Shown: one piece after another, positions 34,773 to 45,500 of the stretch | How positions within the stretch are numbered: position 1 is the stretch's first letter | Layout of the letters: every line of letters begins with the position of its first letter | Made by a program: the position numbers and the translations under genes | Notes under the pieces: model-generated | The model's input: the letters and a program-made list of their open reading frames with translations, nothing else | Databases searched by the model: none | Told to the model about the DNA's origin: nothing | Source of the DNA: Labilibaculum sp. K2S | Lineage (GTDB): Bacteria; Bacteroidota; Bacteroidia; Bacteroidales; Marinifilaceae | Length of the DNA stretch: 64,000 nt | Reading direction: 5' to 3' | NCBI RefSeq assembly: GCF_030372765.1 | Contig: NZ_JAUCMW010000026.1 | Location: 1 to 64,000 of the forward strand

Positions 34773-35918
34773 TCAACATCCAATATATCTTGAAATAACC
34801 AATCTTTGAATTTCAGATGTTCCTTCTCCAATTTGAAGAAGGCGCTGATCACGATAAAACCGTTCCACCGGATATTCTTTCATCAAACCATATCCACCGT
34901 GAATTTGAACTGCCTCGTCTGCAACTTCCTTCGCAATTTCTGAACAATACAACTTAGCCATGGCCGCTTCTTTTCCATATTCTTTCCCTGTATCTTTCAA
35001 CCAGCATGCTTTGTACAACAGGTTTCTCGCTAACTCAATTTTCAATGCCATATCAGCCAGTTTAAAAGAAACAGCTTGAAATTTCGAAAGTGTTTTTCCA
35101 AATTGTTTTCTCTCTTTTGCATAAGCAAGAGCCAATTCGTAGGCACCCTGAGCACATCCAAGTCCCATGGCAGCAATGGATAATCTTCCTGAATCCAAAG
35201 TTTTTAGCATTACTTTGGATCCCATTCCCCGTTCTCCCAACATATTTTCTTTGGGTATGCGGCAAGCATCAAAGAACATTTCTGAGGTATCCGAAGCCCT
35301 CCACATCATTTTGCCATGCATGGTTTTGGATTTCCAACCCGGTGTTCCTTTTTCAACAATAAAAGTGCTAAATTCTTTCTCTTTGCCATTTATTGCTGTT
35401 ACTGCCTGAACTGTAACACCAGAACACAAAGGGGTTGATCCATTGGTAATAAAAATCTTAGAACCGTTAATCTCCCAACGATCTCCTATGTCTTTTACAA
35501 ATGTTTTTGATCCACGGGAGTCAGAACCAGCCTCAGGTTCTGTCAATCCGAAAGCCCACAGTTCTTTGCCAGAACAAAGTCCGGGAAGGTATTTTAATTT
35601 TTGCTTTTCACTGCCAAATTCATACAATGGCCCTATTCCCAGCGAATTATGAGCAGCAAGTGTGGCTGCATGTGAACCATCAACTCTTGCAATTTCTTCG
35701 ACTGCAATAATATAAGACAAATAATCGGTACTGTGTCCGCCATATTTTTCAGGAAGTGTCATGCCAAACAATCCCATTTCGCCCATTTTTCGTGTTAATT
35801 CAATAGAAAACTCCTCTTTCTCGTCTAATTCCTGAGCCAATGGTTTTATATCCCGTTCGGCAAAATCCCGAACAGCCTTTCTTATCGTATCATGTTCATC
35901 ATTCAAATATGGAAACAT
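34773..35918 (-). CDS. Acyl-CoA dehydrogenase (first of two)
   Basis: The 381-residue protein is a full-length FAD acyl-CoA dehydrogenase: FAFGL-like LWAFGLTEPEAGSDS, FITNGS, KERKQFGK and GGYGLMKEYPVERFYRD. The catalytic glutamate sits in the canonical loop (IGEGTSEIQR). The helix-G position used by isovaleryl-CoA dehydrogenase reads LDSGRL and lacks the Glu. It therefore looks like a short- or branched-chain enzyme rather than a textbook isovaleryl-CoA dehydrogenase, even though it lies next to methylcrotonyl-CoA carboxylase genes. It would pass electrons to EtfAB. Confidence 0.9.
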   Translation of the reverse strand: MFPYLNDEHDTIRKAVRDFAERDIKPLAQELDEKEEFSIELTRKMGEMGLFGMTLPEKYGGHSTDYLSYIIAVEEIARVDGSHAATLAAHNSLGIGPLYEFGSEKQKLKYLPGLCSGKELWAFGLTEPEAGSDSRGSKTFVKDIGDRWEINGSKIFITNGSTPLCSGVTVQAVTAINGKEKEFSTFIVEKGTPGWKSKTMHGKMMWRASDTSEMFFDACRIPKENMLGERGMGSKVMLKTLDSGRLSIAAMGLGCAQGAYELALAYAKERKQFGKTLSKFQAVSFKLADMALKIELARNLLYKACWLKDTGKEYGKEAAMAKLYCSEIAKEVADEAVQIHGGYGLMKEYPVERFYRDQRLLQIGEGTSEIQRLVISRYIGC

Positions 35919-36046
35919 ATCTATTTCTATTAGTAATTAATAATTCAGAAATGAGAAAATATGTCTGTTACTTCAATCTTTAGGCTTCCTCATTCACAAA
36001 TATTAAGTTAGCAACTATCAATCATTTCGCAAATTCCATTCTGGAT

Positions 36047-37864
36047 TTATTTTTGAAATTCCCCAGATAATATAGTAGCAAGAACATCCTCAGGAACCAC
36101 AACTTCTTGATTCAAAAGTGCAGATGCAAATGTTTTACCCTGAGCATCAATCATTAATGATTTTGTTCCTCCACCATCAAGAGCTTCTTCCAACAGAAAA
36201 TTCAATGCCATTAAATTGTCAATTTCGAATCTTGTGACTTTTCCTTTTGATAAGCCGAAAAACATATCAGTAATTCTCTCTGAAGTTAATTCCGTCTTTA
36301 AAAATTCATATACCGCTTTCGATCGAGCCAATACTCCAATATTTACGGTATCTCCTTTATCTCCGGAACGGGCCAGACAAATTTCCCGAAATGGAACAGC
36401 ACACATTTTTACACCTTTCGTTTTTTTCACATTGTCATGATCAAAATTCGATGATTGTGCAACTACTAATTCCTGTTCATTTCCTAAAACAGAAGGTATT
36501 TCTGATGTTTCTTTAATTTCACCATCTTCATTCAAAACATATACCATTGATGAGATACAAGTTTTTGGGATTAAAGTAGGCCAATAAGTAATTACCTGCT
36601 GCATTCTCGCCCTGCCACCCGTTACGGCAACTCCCGGAGGCCCACTCAGGATCAAGGGAGCAATACTCATCGAAAAGTCTTTTATTTTTGATACATCAGT
36701 ATCATAAACAGATAAGCGCAGTAATATTTCATTGGGATCAATATCCTCAGCCAGATGCTGATGACAGGCGTTGTACCCAACAAATTCAGTATTTTTCTTT
36801 AAATAAGTATGCTTTAATCGTTGCCAGAATATTTTTTCAAACTCCTGCGCTTTGTTCAATACTTTTCCACCACTAATCACAATAGAACTTGTTGCCTTGT
36901 ATCCATCTTCAAATGCCATTGAAACTTTCAAATACGGCGTGGAAGGGTGACCTTTTGCATTCTTCACCAATACTCTATTTTCACCTTGCTCTTCGAGCAC
37001 TAACTGACTAAAATCGGCAACAACATCTGGACTGATATATTGAGCTGGATTACCCATTTCGTATACCAATTGCTCGCGAATTGTATCAATACTAATTAAC
37101 CCGCCTGTATTCTCATGCTTGTAGACAGAAAATTCACCATTTTTATTCATTTCAACTATAGGATATCCCATGTTATCCCAACGTTTTACTTTTTGCCAAT
37201 CGGTAAAATTCCCACCTGTTGATTGCGCTCCGCATTCGATAATATGGCCAGCCACCAAACCTGCAGCCAATTGATCCCAATTATCCAGTTTCCAGCCCAA
37301 TTCATAGATCATTGGTGCCATAGTTACCGAGGTATCGGTTACGCGGCCAGCCAGTATCAAATCTGCACCACTCTCCAAAGCCTTCAACAAAGGAGGCACA
37401 CCTAAATAAATATTTGCACTTTGTATATTTTCGAAAATGTCCTGAAAATCCTCTCCGGTATCCATGTTCTTAAAACTGGTTTTGGCAGGATAAAACTCGT
37501 CTATTCTTTCAATGATATTATCCCCCTCGACTACAGCAATTTTAATCGAAACCCCTTTCTTTTTCAATTCCGAAAGAATTTTACGAGCACAGCCTATTGG
37601 ATTAATTCCTCCGGCATTTGTAATCATTCTTACACCTTTCTCTTTCATCAAATCAGCTACATCCACAATCTGATCAACAAAATCAGTGACATAGCCCAAA
37701 GATTCGTTTTTTAACTGTTGTTTACGAAGAATACTCATTGTTACTTCAGCTAAAAAATCAGAAGATATGTAGTCCACATCTCCACCTTCCAACTGTCTTC
37801 TTAGTACTCCAAGGTCATCGCCCCAGAAACCACCGGCATTTGCAATTCTGATTTTATCCTTCAT
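36047..37864 (-). CDS. AtuA-like protein (DUF1446 plus AtuA C-terminal domain)
   Basis: The 605-residue protein starts with the AtuA/DUF1446 signature IANAGGFWGDD and contains TNAGGINPIGCARKI and LILAGRVTDTSVTMAPMI (residues to about 450). A second, ferredoxin-like domain starts at IARSGDKGDTVNIGV-type sequence (LARSGDKGDTVNIG, residue about 505). In Pseudomonas AtuA belongs to acyclic terpene breakdown and its reaction is unknown. Here it sits between an acyl-CoA dehydrogenase and a biotin carboxylase of the leucine route, a placement seen in other Bacteroidota. It is cytoplasmic. The reaction is unknown. Confidence 0.87.
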   Translation of the reverse strand: MKDKIRIANAGGFWGDDLGVLRRQLEGGDVDYISSDFLAEVTMSILRKQQLKNESLGYVTDFVDQIVDVADLMKEKGVRMITNAGGINPIGCARKILSELKKKGVSIKIAVVEGDNIIERIDEFYPAKTSFKNMDTGEDFQDIFENIQSANIYLGVPPLLKALESGADLILAGRVTDTSVTMAPMIYELGWKLDNWDQLAAGLVAGHIIECGAQSTGGNFTDWQKVKRWDNMGYPIVEMNKNGEFSVYKHENTGGLISIDTIREQLVYEMGNPAQYISPDVVADFSQLVLEEQGENRVLVKNAKGHPSTPYLKVSMAFEDGYKATSSIVISGGKVLNKAQEFEKIFWQRLKHTYLKKNTEFVGYNACHQHLAEDIDPNEILLRLSVYDTDVSKIKDFSMSIAPLILSGPPGVAVTGGRARMQQVITYWPTLIPKTCISSMVYVLNEDGEIKETSEIPSVLGNEQELVVAQSSNFDHDNVKKTKGVKMCAVPFREICLARSGDKGDTVNIGVLARSKAVYEFLKTELTSERITDMFFGLSKGKVTRFEIDNLMALNFLLEEALDGGGTKSLMIDAQGKTFASALLNQEVVVPEDVLATILSGEFQK

Positions 37865-37935
37865 ATTTTTTGATTTGGCGTTAAATTCAAAATAATATAT
37901 GCTTAGTTTTCAGGTTAACATATAACCTGATCTGT

Positions 37936-39915
37936 TTAATCCATCATTAACTTTATCAATTCTGTTCTATTCTTAACCTGATCTCCTTCAGAAACCAATA
38001 CACTTTCAACTTTCCCTTGAAAAGGAGCACGAATACTATTTTCCATCTTCATGGCTTCCACAATAATCAGTACATCACCTTTAGCCACGATTTGTCCCGT
38101 TTTGGCTTCAATCTTAACAACTCTGCCAGGCATTGGTGATAAAATTCTTCCATCACCTTCTTTCTGATCAGAAAGCCCAACATCTGCTATATTGGATTGA
38201 ATCTCCGACCATCGAATCATCTCACGAACTATCCCCTGACAACTCACAAAACTCTTTCCCTCTGTATTTTTCGACTGGTAAAACTGATATCTAACACCAT
38301 TAAACTCCAACATCAATTGAAAGCCATCAATACTCACATTATCAACAATATAATAAGAGTTTGAAATTTTGATGTTATATGGTTTTTCACTGATTATTTC
38401 AATATCAAGTACTTCCTCATCTACAATTCTAAGTTTTGTTCCCTGCTGTCTCCAATAGCCAATCTCTTCCCAAATTGAATCGACCTTCTCTCTGTTCAAC
38501 TCAAACAATGCAAAGCTGATTTGAAAAAGGAATGCTGGTATTTCAAGCTTATCATCCTTCATTTTCCGCATCAGTTCATCGTTATGATCCTGACAAAAAT
38601 GTGTTGAAATTTTATTTTGTTTGAAATGATCAGTATTCAGCAATGTATGCAAGTACATGATGTTATTCTTGATCCCGTGTATCTCATAATTGTGTAAGGC
38701 ATGATGCAATCTTTCAATTGCCAGATCCCTGTTTTCGTCCCAAACTACCAATTTTGCTATCATCGGATCGTAATCAGGATGAATCGTGCATGCCCCCACT
38801 ATAGCAGAATCCAAACGCAATCGACCATCAAACAATTTTGGTGATTTGTAAAAACTAATTTCTCCAGGAGATGGAATAAACCCCTTTTCAGGATCTTCAG
38901 CATAGATTCTGGCTTCAATGGCGTGGCCTTTCATGTGAATATCTTCCTGTCTCAACTTCAATTTTCGCCCCGAAGCTATCGACAACTGTTTTTCCACCAA
39001 ATCAATTCCGGTTATCATTTCCGTTACCGGATGTTCTACCTGAATTCTTGTATTCATCTCCAGAAAGTAGTAATTCAAGTCTTCATCTACCAAGAATTCT
39101 ACAGTTCCCGCATTGGTATAATTCATTTCCTGAGCCAGGAAAACAGCCATGTTCCCCATTTCCTTCCTCAATTCAGGCGTTAATGTTGGCGAAGGAGCTT
39201 CTTCAATCACCTTTTGAAAGCGTCGCTGTATCGAGCATTCCCGCTCAAATAAATGCACCACATTTCCATGCTGATCAGCTAAAATCTGAACTTCAATATG
39301 TCGTGGATTTTGTATGTATCTTTCAATTAAAACGGTGCCATCAGCAAAATAGCTTGCAGCTTCGCGCGATGTAGACTCCAAAGCTGCTTGTAATTCTTCT
39401 TTTTTATGAACGATCCGCATTCCCTTGCCACCGCCACCTGCAGCAGCTTTAATCAAAAGTGGAAACTGCATTTTTCCCGCTTCCTCTATCAATTTCACAG
39501 AGTCTCCAACAACACCTTCTAACACAGGAACACCTATGGTTTTCGCAAATTCACGGGCATTTACCTTATTCCCCATCAATTCGATTGCATTAGCATCCGG
39601 ACCCACAAAATCAATTCCATTATCGGCACATAATTGAGAAAAAACAGCATTCTCAGCTAAAAACCCATATCCCGGATGAATAGCATCCGCTTTTGCTTTT
39701 CGTGCAATTTCAACGATCTGATTTAAATTCAGATATGTTTCCTGTAAATTATTTCCCTTTAAAGGATATGCCTCATCGGCCTGCAATACGTGCTCTGCCT
39801 GCCTATCGAGTTCAGAATATAAGGCAATGGTATGTATACCCAAATCTTTTGCTGTTCGCATGATTCTAAGGGCAATTTCGCCACGATTCGCTATTAATAG
39901 TCTTTTGTAGTACAT
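37936..39915 (-). CDS. Acyl-CoA carboxylase biotin-carrying subunit (3-methylcrotonyl-CoA type)
   Basis: The 659-residue protein combines a biotin carboxylase (LLIANRGEIALRIMRTAKDLG, ATP-grasp GGGGKGMRIV, ERECSIQRRFQKVIEEAPSP) with a C-terminal biotin carrier domain. EAMKMEN holds the biotinylated Lys623. This length and order are typical of methylcrotonyl-, geranyl- and propionyl-CoA carboxylase alpha subunits. Adjacent hydratase, beta subunit and AtuA-like genes favour 3-methylcrotonyl-CoA in leucine breakdown, but geranyl-CoA or another acyl-CoA cannot be excluded. It lies 34 bases after the hydratase gene. Confidence 0.92.
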   Translation of the reverse strand: MYYKRLLIANRGEIALRIMRTAKDLGIHTIALYSELDRQAEHVLQADEAYPLKGNNLQETYLNLNQIVEIARKAKADAIHPGYGFLAENAVFSQLCADNGIDFVGPDANAIELMGNKVNAREFAKTIGVPVLEGVVGDSVKLIEEAGKMQFPLLIKAAAGGGGKGMRIVHKKEELQAALESTSREAASYFADGTVLIERYIQNPRHIEVQILADQHGNVVHLFERECSIQRRFQKVIEEAPSPTLTPELRKEMGNMAVFLAQEMNYTNAGTVEFLVDEDLNYYFLEMNTRIQVEHPVTEMITGIDLVEKQLSIASGRKLKLRQEDIHMKGHAIEARIYAEDPEKGFIPSPGEISFYKSPKLFDGRLRLDSAIVGACTIHPDYDPMIAKLVVWDENRDLAIERLHHALHNYEIHGIKNNIMYLHTLLNTDHFKQNKISTHFCQDHNDELMRKMKDDKLEIPAFLFQISFALFELNREKVDSIWEEIGYWRQQGTKLRIVDEEVLDIEIISEKPYNIKISNSYYIVDNVSIDGFQLMLEFNGVRYQFYQSKNTEGKSFVSCQGIVREMIRWSEIQSNIADVGLSDQKEGDGRILSPMPGRVVKIEAKTGQIVAKGDVLIIVEAMKMENSIRAPFQGKVESVLVSEGDQVKNRTELIKLMMD

Positions 39916-39949
39916 TCAAATTCAATTAGTAATTAATAATTACAAATTA

Positions 39950-40750
39950 TTAATTCTCAATTAGCCAATTAGGTTTTCGTTTCTCCAAAAATGAATTCAT
40001 TCCTTCCTGACCTTCATCTGATTGGCGAAGTTCTGCAATCATTTTGGCTGTATTTTCCATCGCTTCTTCGTGATTCCAAACATTCTCCACATCGTAAAGC
40101 AATTGCTTGCAGGTAGAAACTGCAATAGGTCCACTCGATTTTAATTTTGAAATCAGATCTTCCAATTTGGCATTCAGCTTTTTATCTCTGTAAGACCAAT
40201 TCACCAAACCTGCTTTCTGCGCCTCTTTCCCATCCAATCTCATTCCGGTAAGCATCAACTCTTTCGATTTGTATTCACCAACACGCTTCATCACGTAAGG
40301 AGAAATACAAGCCGGAACAATGCCGATTTTCACTTCACTTAATGAGAAAACGGTATTCTTATGTGCCAGAACAAAATCACAGGCTGCCAATAATCCATTC
40401 GCCCCGCCAATTGCAGCACCATGCACAACAGCAATAGTCGGAAACTTGCAGGAATAAACAGCATTAAAGCACATTGATAACTTATAACTCTCCAAATAGT
40501 TTTCCTGATAAGAATAATTGGCAACGCCTTTCATCCATTTTAAATCTGCTCCGGCACAAAATGATTTTCCCTTTCCCTTCATCAGCACCACACGAATGAT
40601 ATCATAATTCATCTTTTCAATTTCTTCAAAACAATCAATTATTTCGCCAATCATCACCTCATTAAAGGCATTGTGTATCTCGGGACGATTCAACATGATC
40701 GTTCCGATTTTATCTTCTATAGTAAATTCTATGGTTTTAAATTGTTTCAT
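39950..40750 (-). CDS. Enoyl-CoA hydratase, probable methylglutaconyl-CoA hydratase
   Basis: The 266-residue crotonase-fold protein has IGTIMLNRPEIHNAFNEV, the oxyanion-hole strings FCAGADLKWMKGVA and HGAAIGGANGLLAACDF, and the SLSEVKIGIVPA helix. The FCAGADLKWMK form is found in methylglutaconyl-CoA hydratases. It stands between the two carboxylase subunit genes, which supports the step from 3-methylglutaconyl-CoA to HMG-CoA. It ends with the usual FLEKRKPNW tail. No HMG-CoA lyase gene is in the window. Confidence 0.9.
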   Translation of the reverse strand: MKQFKTIEFTIEDKIGTIMLNRPEIHNAFNEVMIGEIIDCFEEIEKMNYDIIRVVLMKGKGKSFCAGADLKWMKGVANYSYQENYLESYKLSMCFNAVYSCKFPTIAVVHGAAIGGANGLLAACDFVLAHKNTVFSLSEVKIGIVPACISPYVMKRVGEYKSKELMLTGMRLDGKEAQKAGLVNWSYRDKKLNAKLEDLISKLKSSGPIAVSTCKQLLYDVENVWNHEEAMENTAKMIAELRQSDEGQEGMNSFLEKRKPNWLIEN

Positions 40751-40800
40751 TTTCTTTTTATTTACCCCTAAATCCCCTAAAAGAGACTTAAAAAATTCAA

Positions 40801-42408
40801 TTACATCCTAAACACTCCAAAATCAGGCTCACCAAACTCTTTATTTACTGAAGCTGCTATTCCCATTGCCAAGACTTTTCTTGTATCGGCTGGATCGATT
40901 ATCCCATCGTCCCACAAACGTGATGTACTGTAATAGGCTGAACCCTCCTCTTCATATTTAGCTAAAATGCTGTTTTTCAACTGATCTTGTTCTTCCTTCG
41001 GGAATTCTTTCCCGCTTTTCTGAAGTTGTTGTTCTTTCACTTGTACCAAAACACCTGCCGCCTGTTCGCCACCCATTACCGAAATTTTGGCATTGGGCCA
41101 CATAAACAACAATCTGGGTTCGTAAGCCCGTCCTGCCATTGCATAGTTTCCTGCTCCAAAAGAGCCGCCAACAATTACCGTGAATTTAGGAACCTGAGCA
41201 TTTGCAACTGCATGAACCATTTTGGCTCCATCGCGGGCAATTCCTTTGTGCTCATATTCTTTTCCCACCATAAAACCAGTAATATTCTGCAGAAAGATCA
41301 ATGGAATCTTACGAAAACAACACAATTCAATAAAATGTGCTGCTTTCAGCGATGTTTCAGAGAAAATAATGCCGTTGTTGGCTATAATGCCTACCGGAAA
41401 ACCCATGATCTTTGCAAAACCAGTAACTATGGTTGGTGCATAACGCTCTTTAAATTCCTGAAAAGAACTTCCATCCACAATTCTGGCTATGAGCTCTCTG
41501 GCATCAACGGCCTTTTTCAGATCAATTGGAGCCAATCCGTACAATTCATCAGCAGGATACACGGGTGCTTTCACCTCTTCACGCTCCAAGCCTTTTTTTC
41601 GAACTTTCGGCATCGACTCAAATATATTTCTGCATATTTGAACCGCATGTCTGTCATTTTCAGCCAAATGATCTGCTACCCCGGAAATAGAAGTATGCAT
41701 TTCAGCTCCGCCCAATTCCTCAGCAGTAACATCCTCACCTGTTGCAGCCTTCACCAATGGTGGTCCGCCAATAAAAATGGTTCCTTGTCCTTTCACAATA
41801 ATGGTTTCATCACTCATGGCCGGCACATAGGCACCACCTGCGGTACACGATCCCATTACAATGGAGATTTGAGGAATTCCTTTGGCCGACATTTTCGATT
41901 GATTGAAGAAAAACCGTCCAAAATCATACTTATCAGGAAATACCTTCGATTGCTCAGGAAGAAAAACACCTCCCGAATCGACCATATAGATACAAGCTAA
42001 ATGATTTTCCATGGCAATTTCCTGTGCCCGAATGTGCTTCTTGATGGTTTCCTTGATGTATGTACCGCCTTTCACCGTTGCATCATTAGCAACGATCACA
42101 CACTCTCTGCCATGAATTACGCCAATACCAGTCACAATGCCTGCTGAAGGAAATTGATTTTCATATTGATCGCAGGCAGCCATTGCTGAGAGTTCTAAAA
42201 AAGGCGTATTCTTATCCAATAATAACTCAATGCGATCTCTTACCAATAACTTTCCGCGCTTCAAATGACGCTCTTTGGCTTTTTCGTCAACACCATGCAT
42301 TATTGACTTTAATCGATGGCGATATTCTTTCATCAATTTCTCGTAAGACTTCTTATTATTCAAGAAATCCGCAGAGTTTACGTTTATTTTTGATTCTATT
42401 TGATTCAA
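40801..42408 (-). CDS. Acyl-CoA carboxylase carboxyltransferase subunit (3-methylcrotonyl-CoA type)
   Basis: The 535-residue protein has the two crotonase-like halves of carboxyltransferase beta subunits. Visible are HLKRGKLLVRDRIELLLD, MGSCTAGGAYVPAMSDE, GTIFIGGPPLVKAATGE and, in the second half, PLIFLQNITGFMVGKEYEH and ARISVMGG-like AKISVMGGEQAAGVL. The MVGKEYEHKGI and NITGFMVG strings match methylcrotonyl-CoA carboxylase beta. It pairs with the biotin-carrying subunit encoded two genes downstream. It is separated from icmF by 108 bases holding a perfect palindrome. Confidence 0.93.
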   Translation of the reverse strand: MNQIESKINVNSADFLNNKKSYEKLMKEYRHRLKSIMHGVDEKAKERHLKRGKLLVRDRIELLLDKNTPFLELSAMAACDQYENQFPSAGIVTGIGVIHGRECVIVANDATVKGGTYIKETIKKHIRAQEIAMENHLACIYMVDSGGVFLPEQSKVFPDKYDFGRFFFNQSKMSAKGIPQISIVMGSCTAGGAYVPAMSDETIIVKGQGTIFIGGPPLVKAATGEDVTAEELGGAEMHTSISGVADHLAENDRHAVQICRNIFESMPKVRKKGLEREEVKAPVYPADELYGLAPIDLKKAVDARELIARIVDGSSFQEFKERYAPTIVTGFAKIMGFPVGIIANNGIIFSETSLKAAHFIELCCFRKIPLIFLQNITGFMVGKEYEHKGIARDGAKMVHAVANAQVPKFTVIVGGSFGAGNYAMAGRAYEPRLLFMWPNAKISVMGGEQAAGVLVQVKEQQLQKSGKEFPKEEQDQLKNSILAKYEEEGSAYYSTSRLWDDGIIDPADTRKVLAMGIAASVNKEFGEPDFGVFRM

Positions 42409-42480
42409 AGCTATATTGTTTTTACTTCGGTTTAATCAGATCTTTTATTCTTAATTAATTCTAAAAAAATGAATTATTTT

Positions 42481-42514
42481 ATTCAGGACACAAGATCTTG
42501 TGTCCCTACTGAAT
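42481..42514. repeat. 20-bp perfect palindrome with flanking arms after icmF
   Basis: GGACACAAGATCTTGTGTCC (42486-42505) is self-complementary and is enclosed by ATTCAG (42481-42486) and CTGAAT (42509-42514). It begins 3 bases after the icmF stop and is followed on the minus strand by an AT-rich tract. It could be a terminator, an mRNA-processing hairpin or a dispersed repeat. Confidence 0.6.
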
Positions 42515-42516
42515 AA

Positions 42517-45500
42517 TTACATATTTCGTCGGTACTGACCACCAACCTCGTATAAAGCATTGGTTATCTGACCTAATGTACAGAATTTGCAAACTTCCAT
42601 TAAGGAGGCAAATATATTTTCATTCCTCAAGGCTGTCTCTTTCAACTCTTCCAATGCTTTTACAGCCTTTTCCTTCTGATTAGTCTGCACTAAGTCTTTA
42701 AATTTCACCTGATTGATTTTCTCTTCCTCATCGGAACGAATAACTTCCTTTGGCTGAACTGTAGGAGAACCTTTTGAGCTTAAAAATGTATTCACACCAA
42801 CAATTGGTAATTCACCACTATGCTTCAAACTCTCATATTGAAGAGATTCTGATTGTATTTTGCCTCTTTGATACATGGTTTCCATAGCTCCCAATACACC
42901 GCCGCGCTCCGTTAATCGATCAAATTCTACCATGACAGCTTCCTCAACCAAATCGGTTAATTCTTCGATAATGAATGATCCCTGCAAAGGGTTCTGGTTT
43001 TTGGCTAAACCAAGTTCTTTATTAATGATTATTTGTATCGCCATTGCCCTTCTTACCGACTCTTCGGTTGGTGTCGTGATAGCCTCATCGTAAGCATTCG
43101 TATGAAGCGAATTACAATTATCATAAATTCCGGTTAAAGCCTGCAATGTAGTTCGGATATCGTTGAATTCGATTTCTTGTGCGTGCAGCGATCTGCCCGA
43201 AGTTTGGATATGATATTTCAGTTTTTGGGAGCGATTATTGGCCTTATATAAATATTTCATGGCCTTCGCCCATATTATTCTCGCTACCCTACCGATTACC
43301 GTATATTCCGGGTCCATTCCATTGGAGAAAAAGAAGGAAAGATTCGGTGCAAAATCATCAACCTTCATACCTCTTGAAATGTAATATTCAACCAAGGTAA
43401 ATCCGTTTGATAATGTAAAAGCCAATTGAGTAATCGGGTTGGCTCCTGCCTCCGCAATATGATATCCGGAAATAGAAACCGAATAAAAATTCCGAATCTG
43501 ATTTTCGATGAAATACTGCTGAATATCTCCCATCATTTTCAGAGCAAAATCAATAGAAAATATACAGGTATTCTGCGCCTGATCCTCTTTCAGCATATCT
43601 GCCTGAACCGTTCCCCGAATCTTACAAATGGTTTCTTCCTTAATTTTCTGATAAACCTTAGCAGGCAATACCTGATCTCCGGTTGTTCCTAACAACAACA
43701 GTCCCAATCCGTTATTTTCTTTTGGCAAATCGCCTACATAATAGACTCTGTCTTTCCCAGAGAAGATTACTTCAAGTTTTACTTTAACCTCTTCTTCCAG
43801 TCCATGTTCCCGAATATATTTCTCACATTCCTGATCGATAGCTACATTCATGTAATAGGCTACCAACATTGGAGCCGGCCCATTAATCGTCATGGATACC
43901 GAAGTTTTCGGATCGCACAAATCAAAACCGCTGTATAGTTTCTTGGCATCATCCAATGAAGCGACAGAAACTCCGGCATTACCAACTTTTCCGTAAATAT
44001 CCGGCCGGTAATCAGGATCTGCACCATACAAAGTAACCGAATCGAATGCGGTTGATAATCGAACTGCAGGCTGACCAGCCGCCAAATAATGAAATCGCTT
44101 GTTCGTTCTTTCGGGAGTTCCTTCTCCTGCAAACATTCTTGTTGGGTCTTCCCCTTCCCGTTTGAACGGGAAAACACCTGCTGCGTAAGGAAATTCACCG
44201 GGAACATTTTCTTTTAGATTCCATTTTACGATATCGCCCCAACTTCTATAGCTCGGCAATACGATTTTAGGGATTCTGGTCTGCGAAAGAGTTTCAAAAT
44301 GTGTTTCCACCAATAACTCCTTACCACGAACTTTATATTTGAAAATATCCTCTTTGTATCTTTTTTTCTTTTCTTCCCAGGAATCTATAATATTCTGATG
44401 CTTAAAATCTTTCGAAAGAGATTGTTTTTTTCCTAATAAAGCATCCTTAACGCCATCATCTTCAAATATTTCAATAGACTTATCTAAAGCATACAATTGA
44501 TCTGCTAATTCAGATTGCTCTTCCACCTTTCTGTTGTATCTTCTTACGGTTTCGGAGATCTCTGAGAGGTATCTTACCCTGGCTGGTGGTACAATTTCTA
44601 TCTTTTGACTCGCCTCAAGAAGAGGTTTTCCATTCTGAGCAAATCCGGTAGCATTACTTGAGTTTAAAAACTGAATTAAGGCGTGATAAAGCTCGTTTAC
44701 GCCATGATCGTTAAACTGAGAGGCCACTGTTCCATAAACCGGCATATCGTCCGGATTTCGATCCCAGAGGAGGTTGTTTCGTTGATATTGCTTTTTCACA
44801 TCGCGCAAAGCATCCTGTGCCCCTTGCTTATCGAATTTGTTGATGGCAATTAAATCAGCAAAATCAAGCATATCGATCTTCTCCAACTGTGTTGCCGCCC
44901 CAAATTCGGGCGTCATCACATACACTTTCACATCGCTGTGATCCACAATTTCAGTATCCGACTGTCCAATTCCTGAACTTTCAAGAAAAATACAATCAAA
45001 TCCTGCCGATTTCATTAAAATCAAAGCATCATCAACATGTTTAGACAATGCCAGATTGGCACGGCGTGTAGCCAAAGATCTCAAATAAATGTTCGGATGA
45101 TGAATGGAATTCATTCGGATTCGATCACCAAGCAATGCACCTCCACTCTTTTTCCTTGAAGGATCTACAGAAAGAATTGCCAGTTTCAATTCAGGATAAT
45201 CGATCTGAACCCTGCGAATCAGTTCGTCCGTTAAGGAAGACTTTCCGGCACCACCTGTACCTGTAATTCCAATTACGGGCGTGTGATTGACCTTAGCGCT
45301 GTTCTTCAATTCAAGATACAAATCCGAATCCTGAAGCAGATCATGTTCAGCCAAGGTGATTAACCTTGATAGTAAATTAACATTTTCACTTGTAATTTCT
45401 GATGCTTTTGGCAAATCAAAATCATTCAATGAGTAATCCGATTGCTCCAAAACCTCATTAATCATTCCCTGCAAACCAAGGTTACGACCATCATCAGGAG

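Noticed and set aside
34773..35918. Firm isovaleryl-CoA dehydrogenase call
   Set aside because: Neighbour genes suggest it, but the helix-G catalytic glutamate is absent, so only the general family name is given.
40987..42000. Long plus-strand open frame (337 codons) opposite the carboxylase beta gene
   Set aside because: It is antisense to a gene with clear carboxyltransferase motifs, and its translation is rich in Cys, His and Ser with no domain, as expected for a shadow frame.
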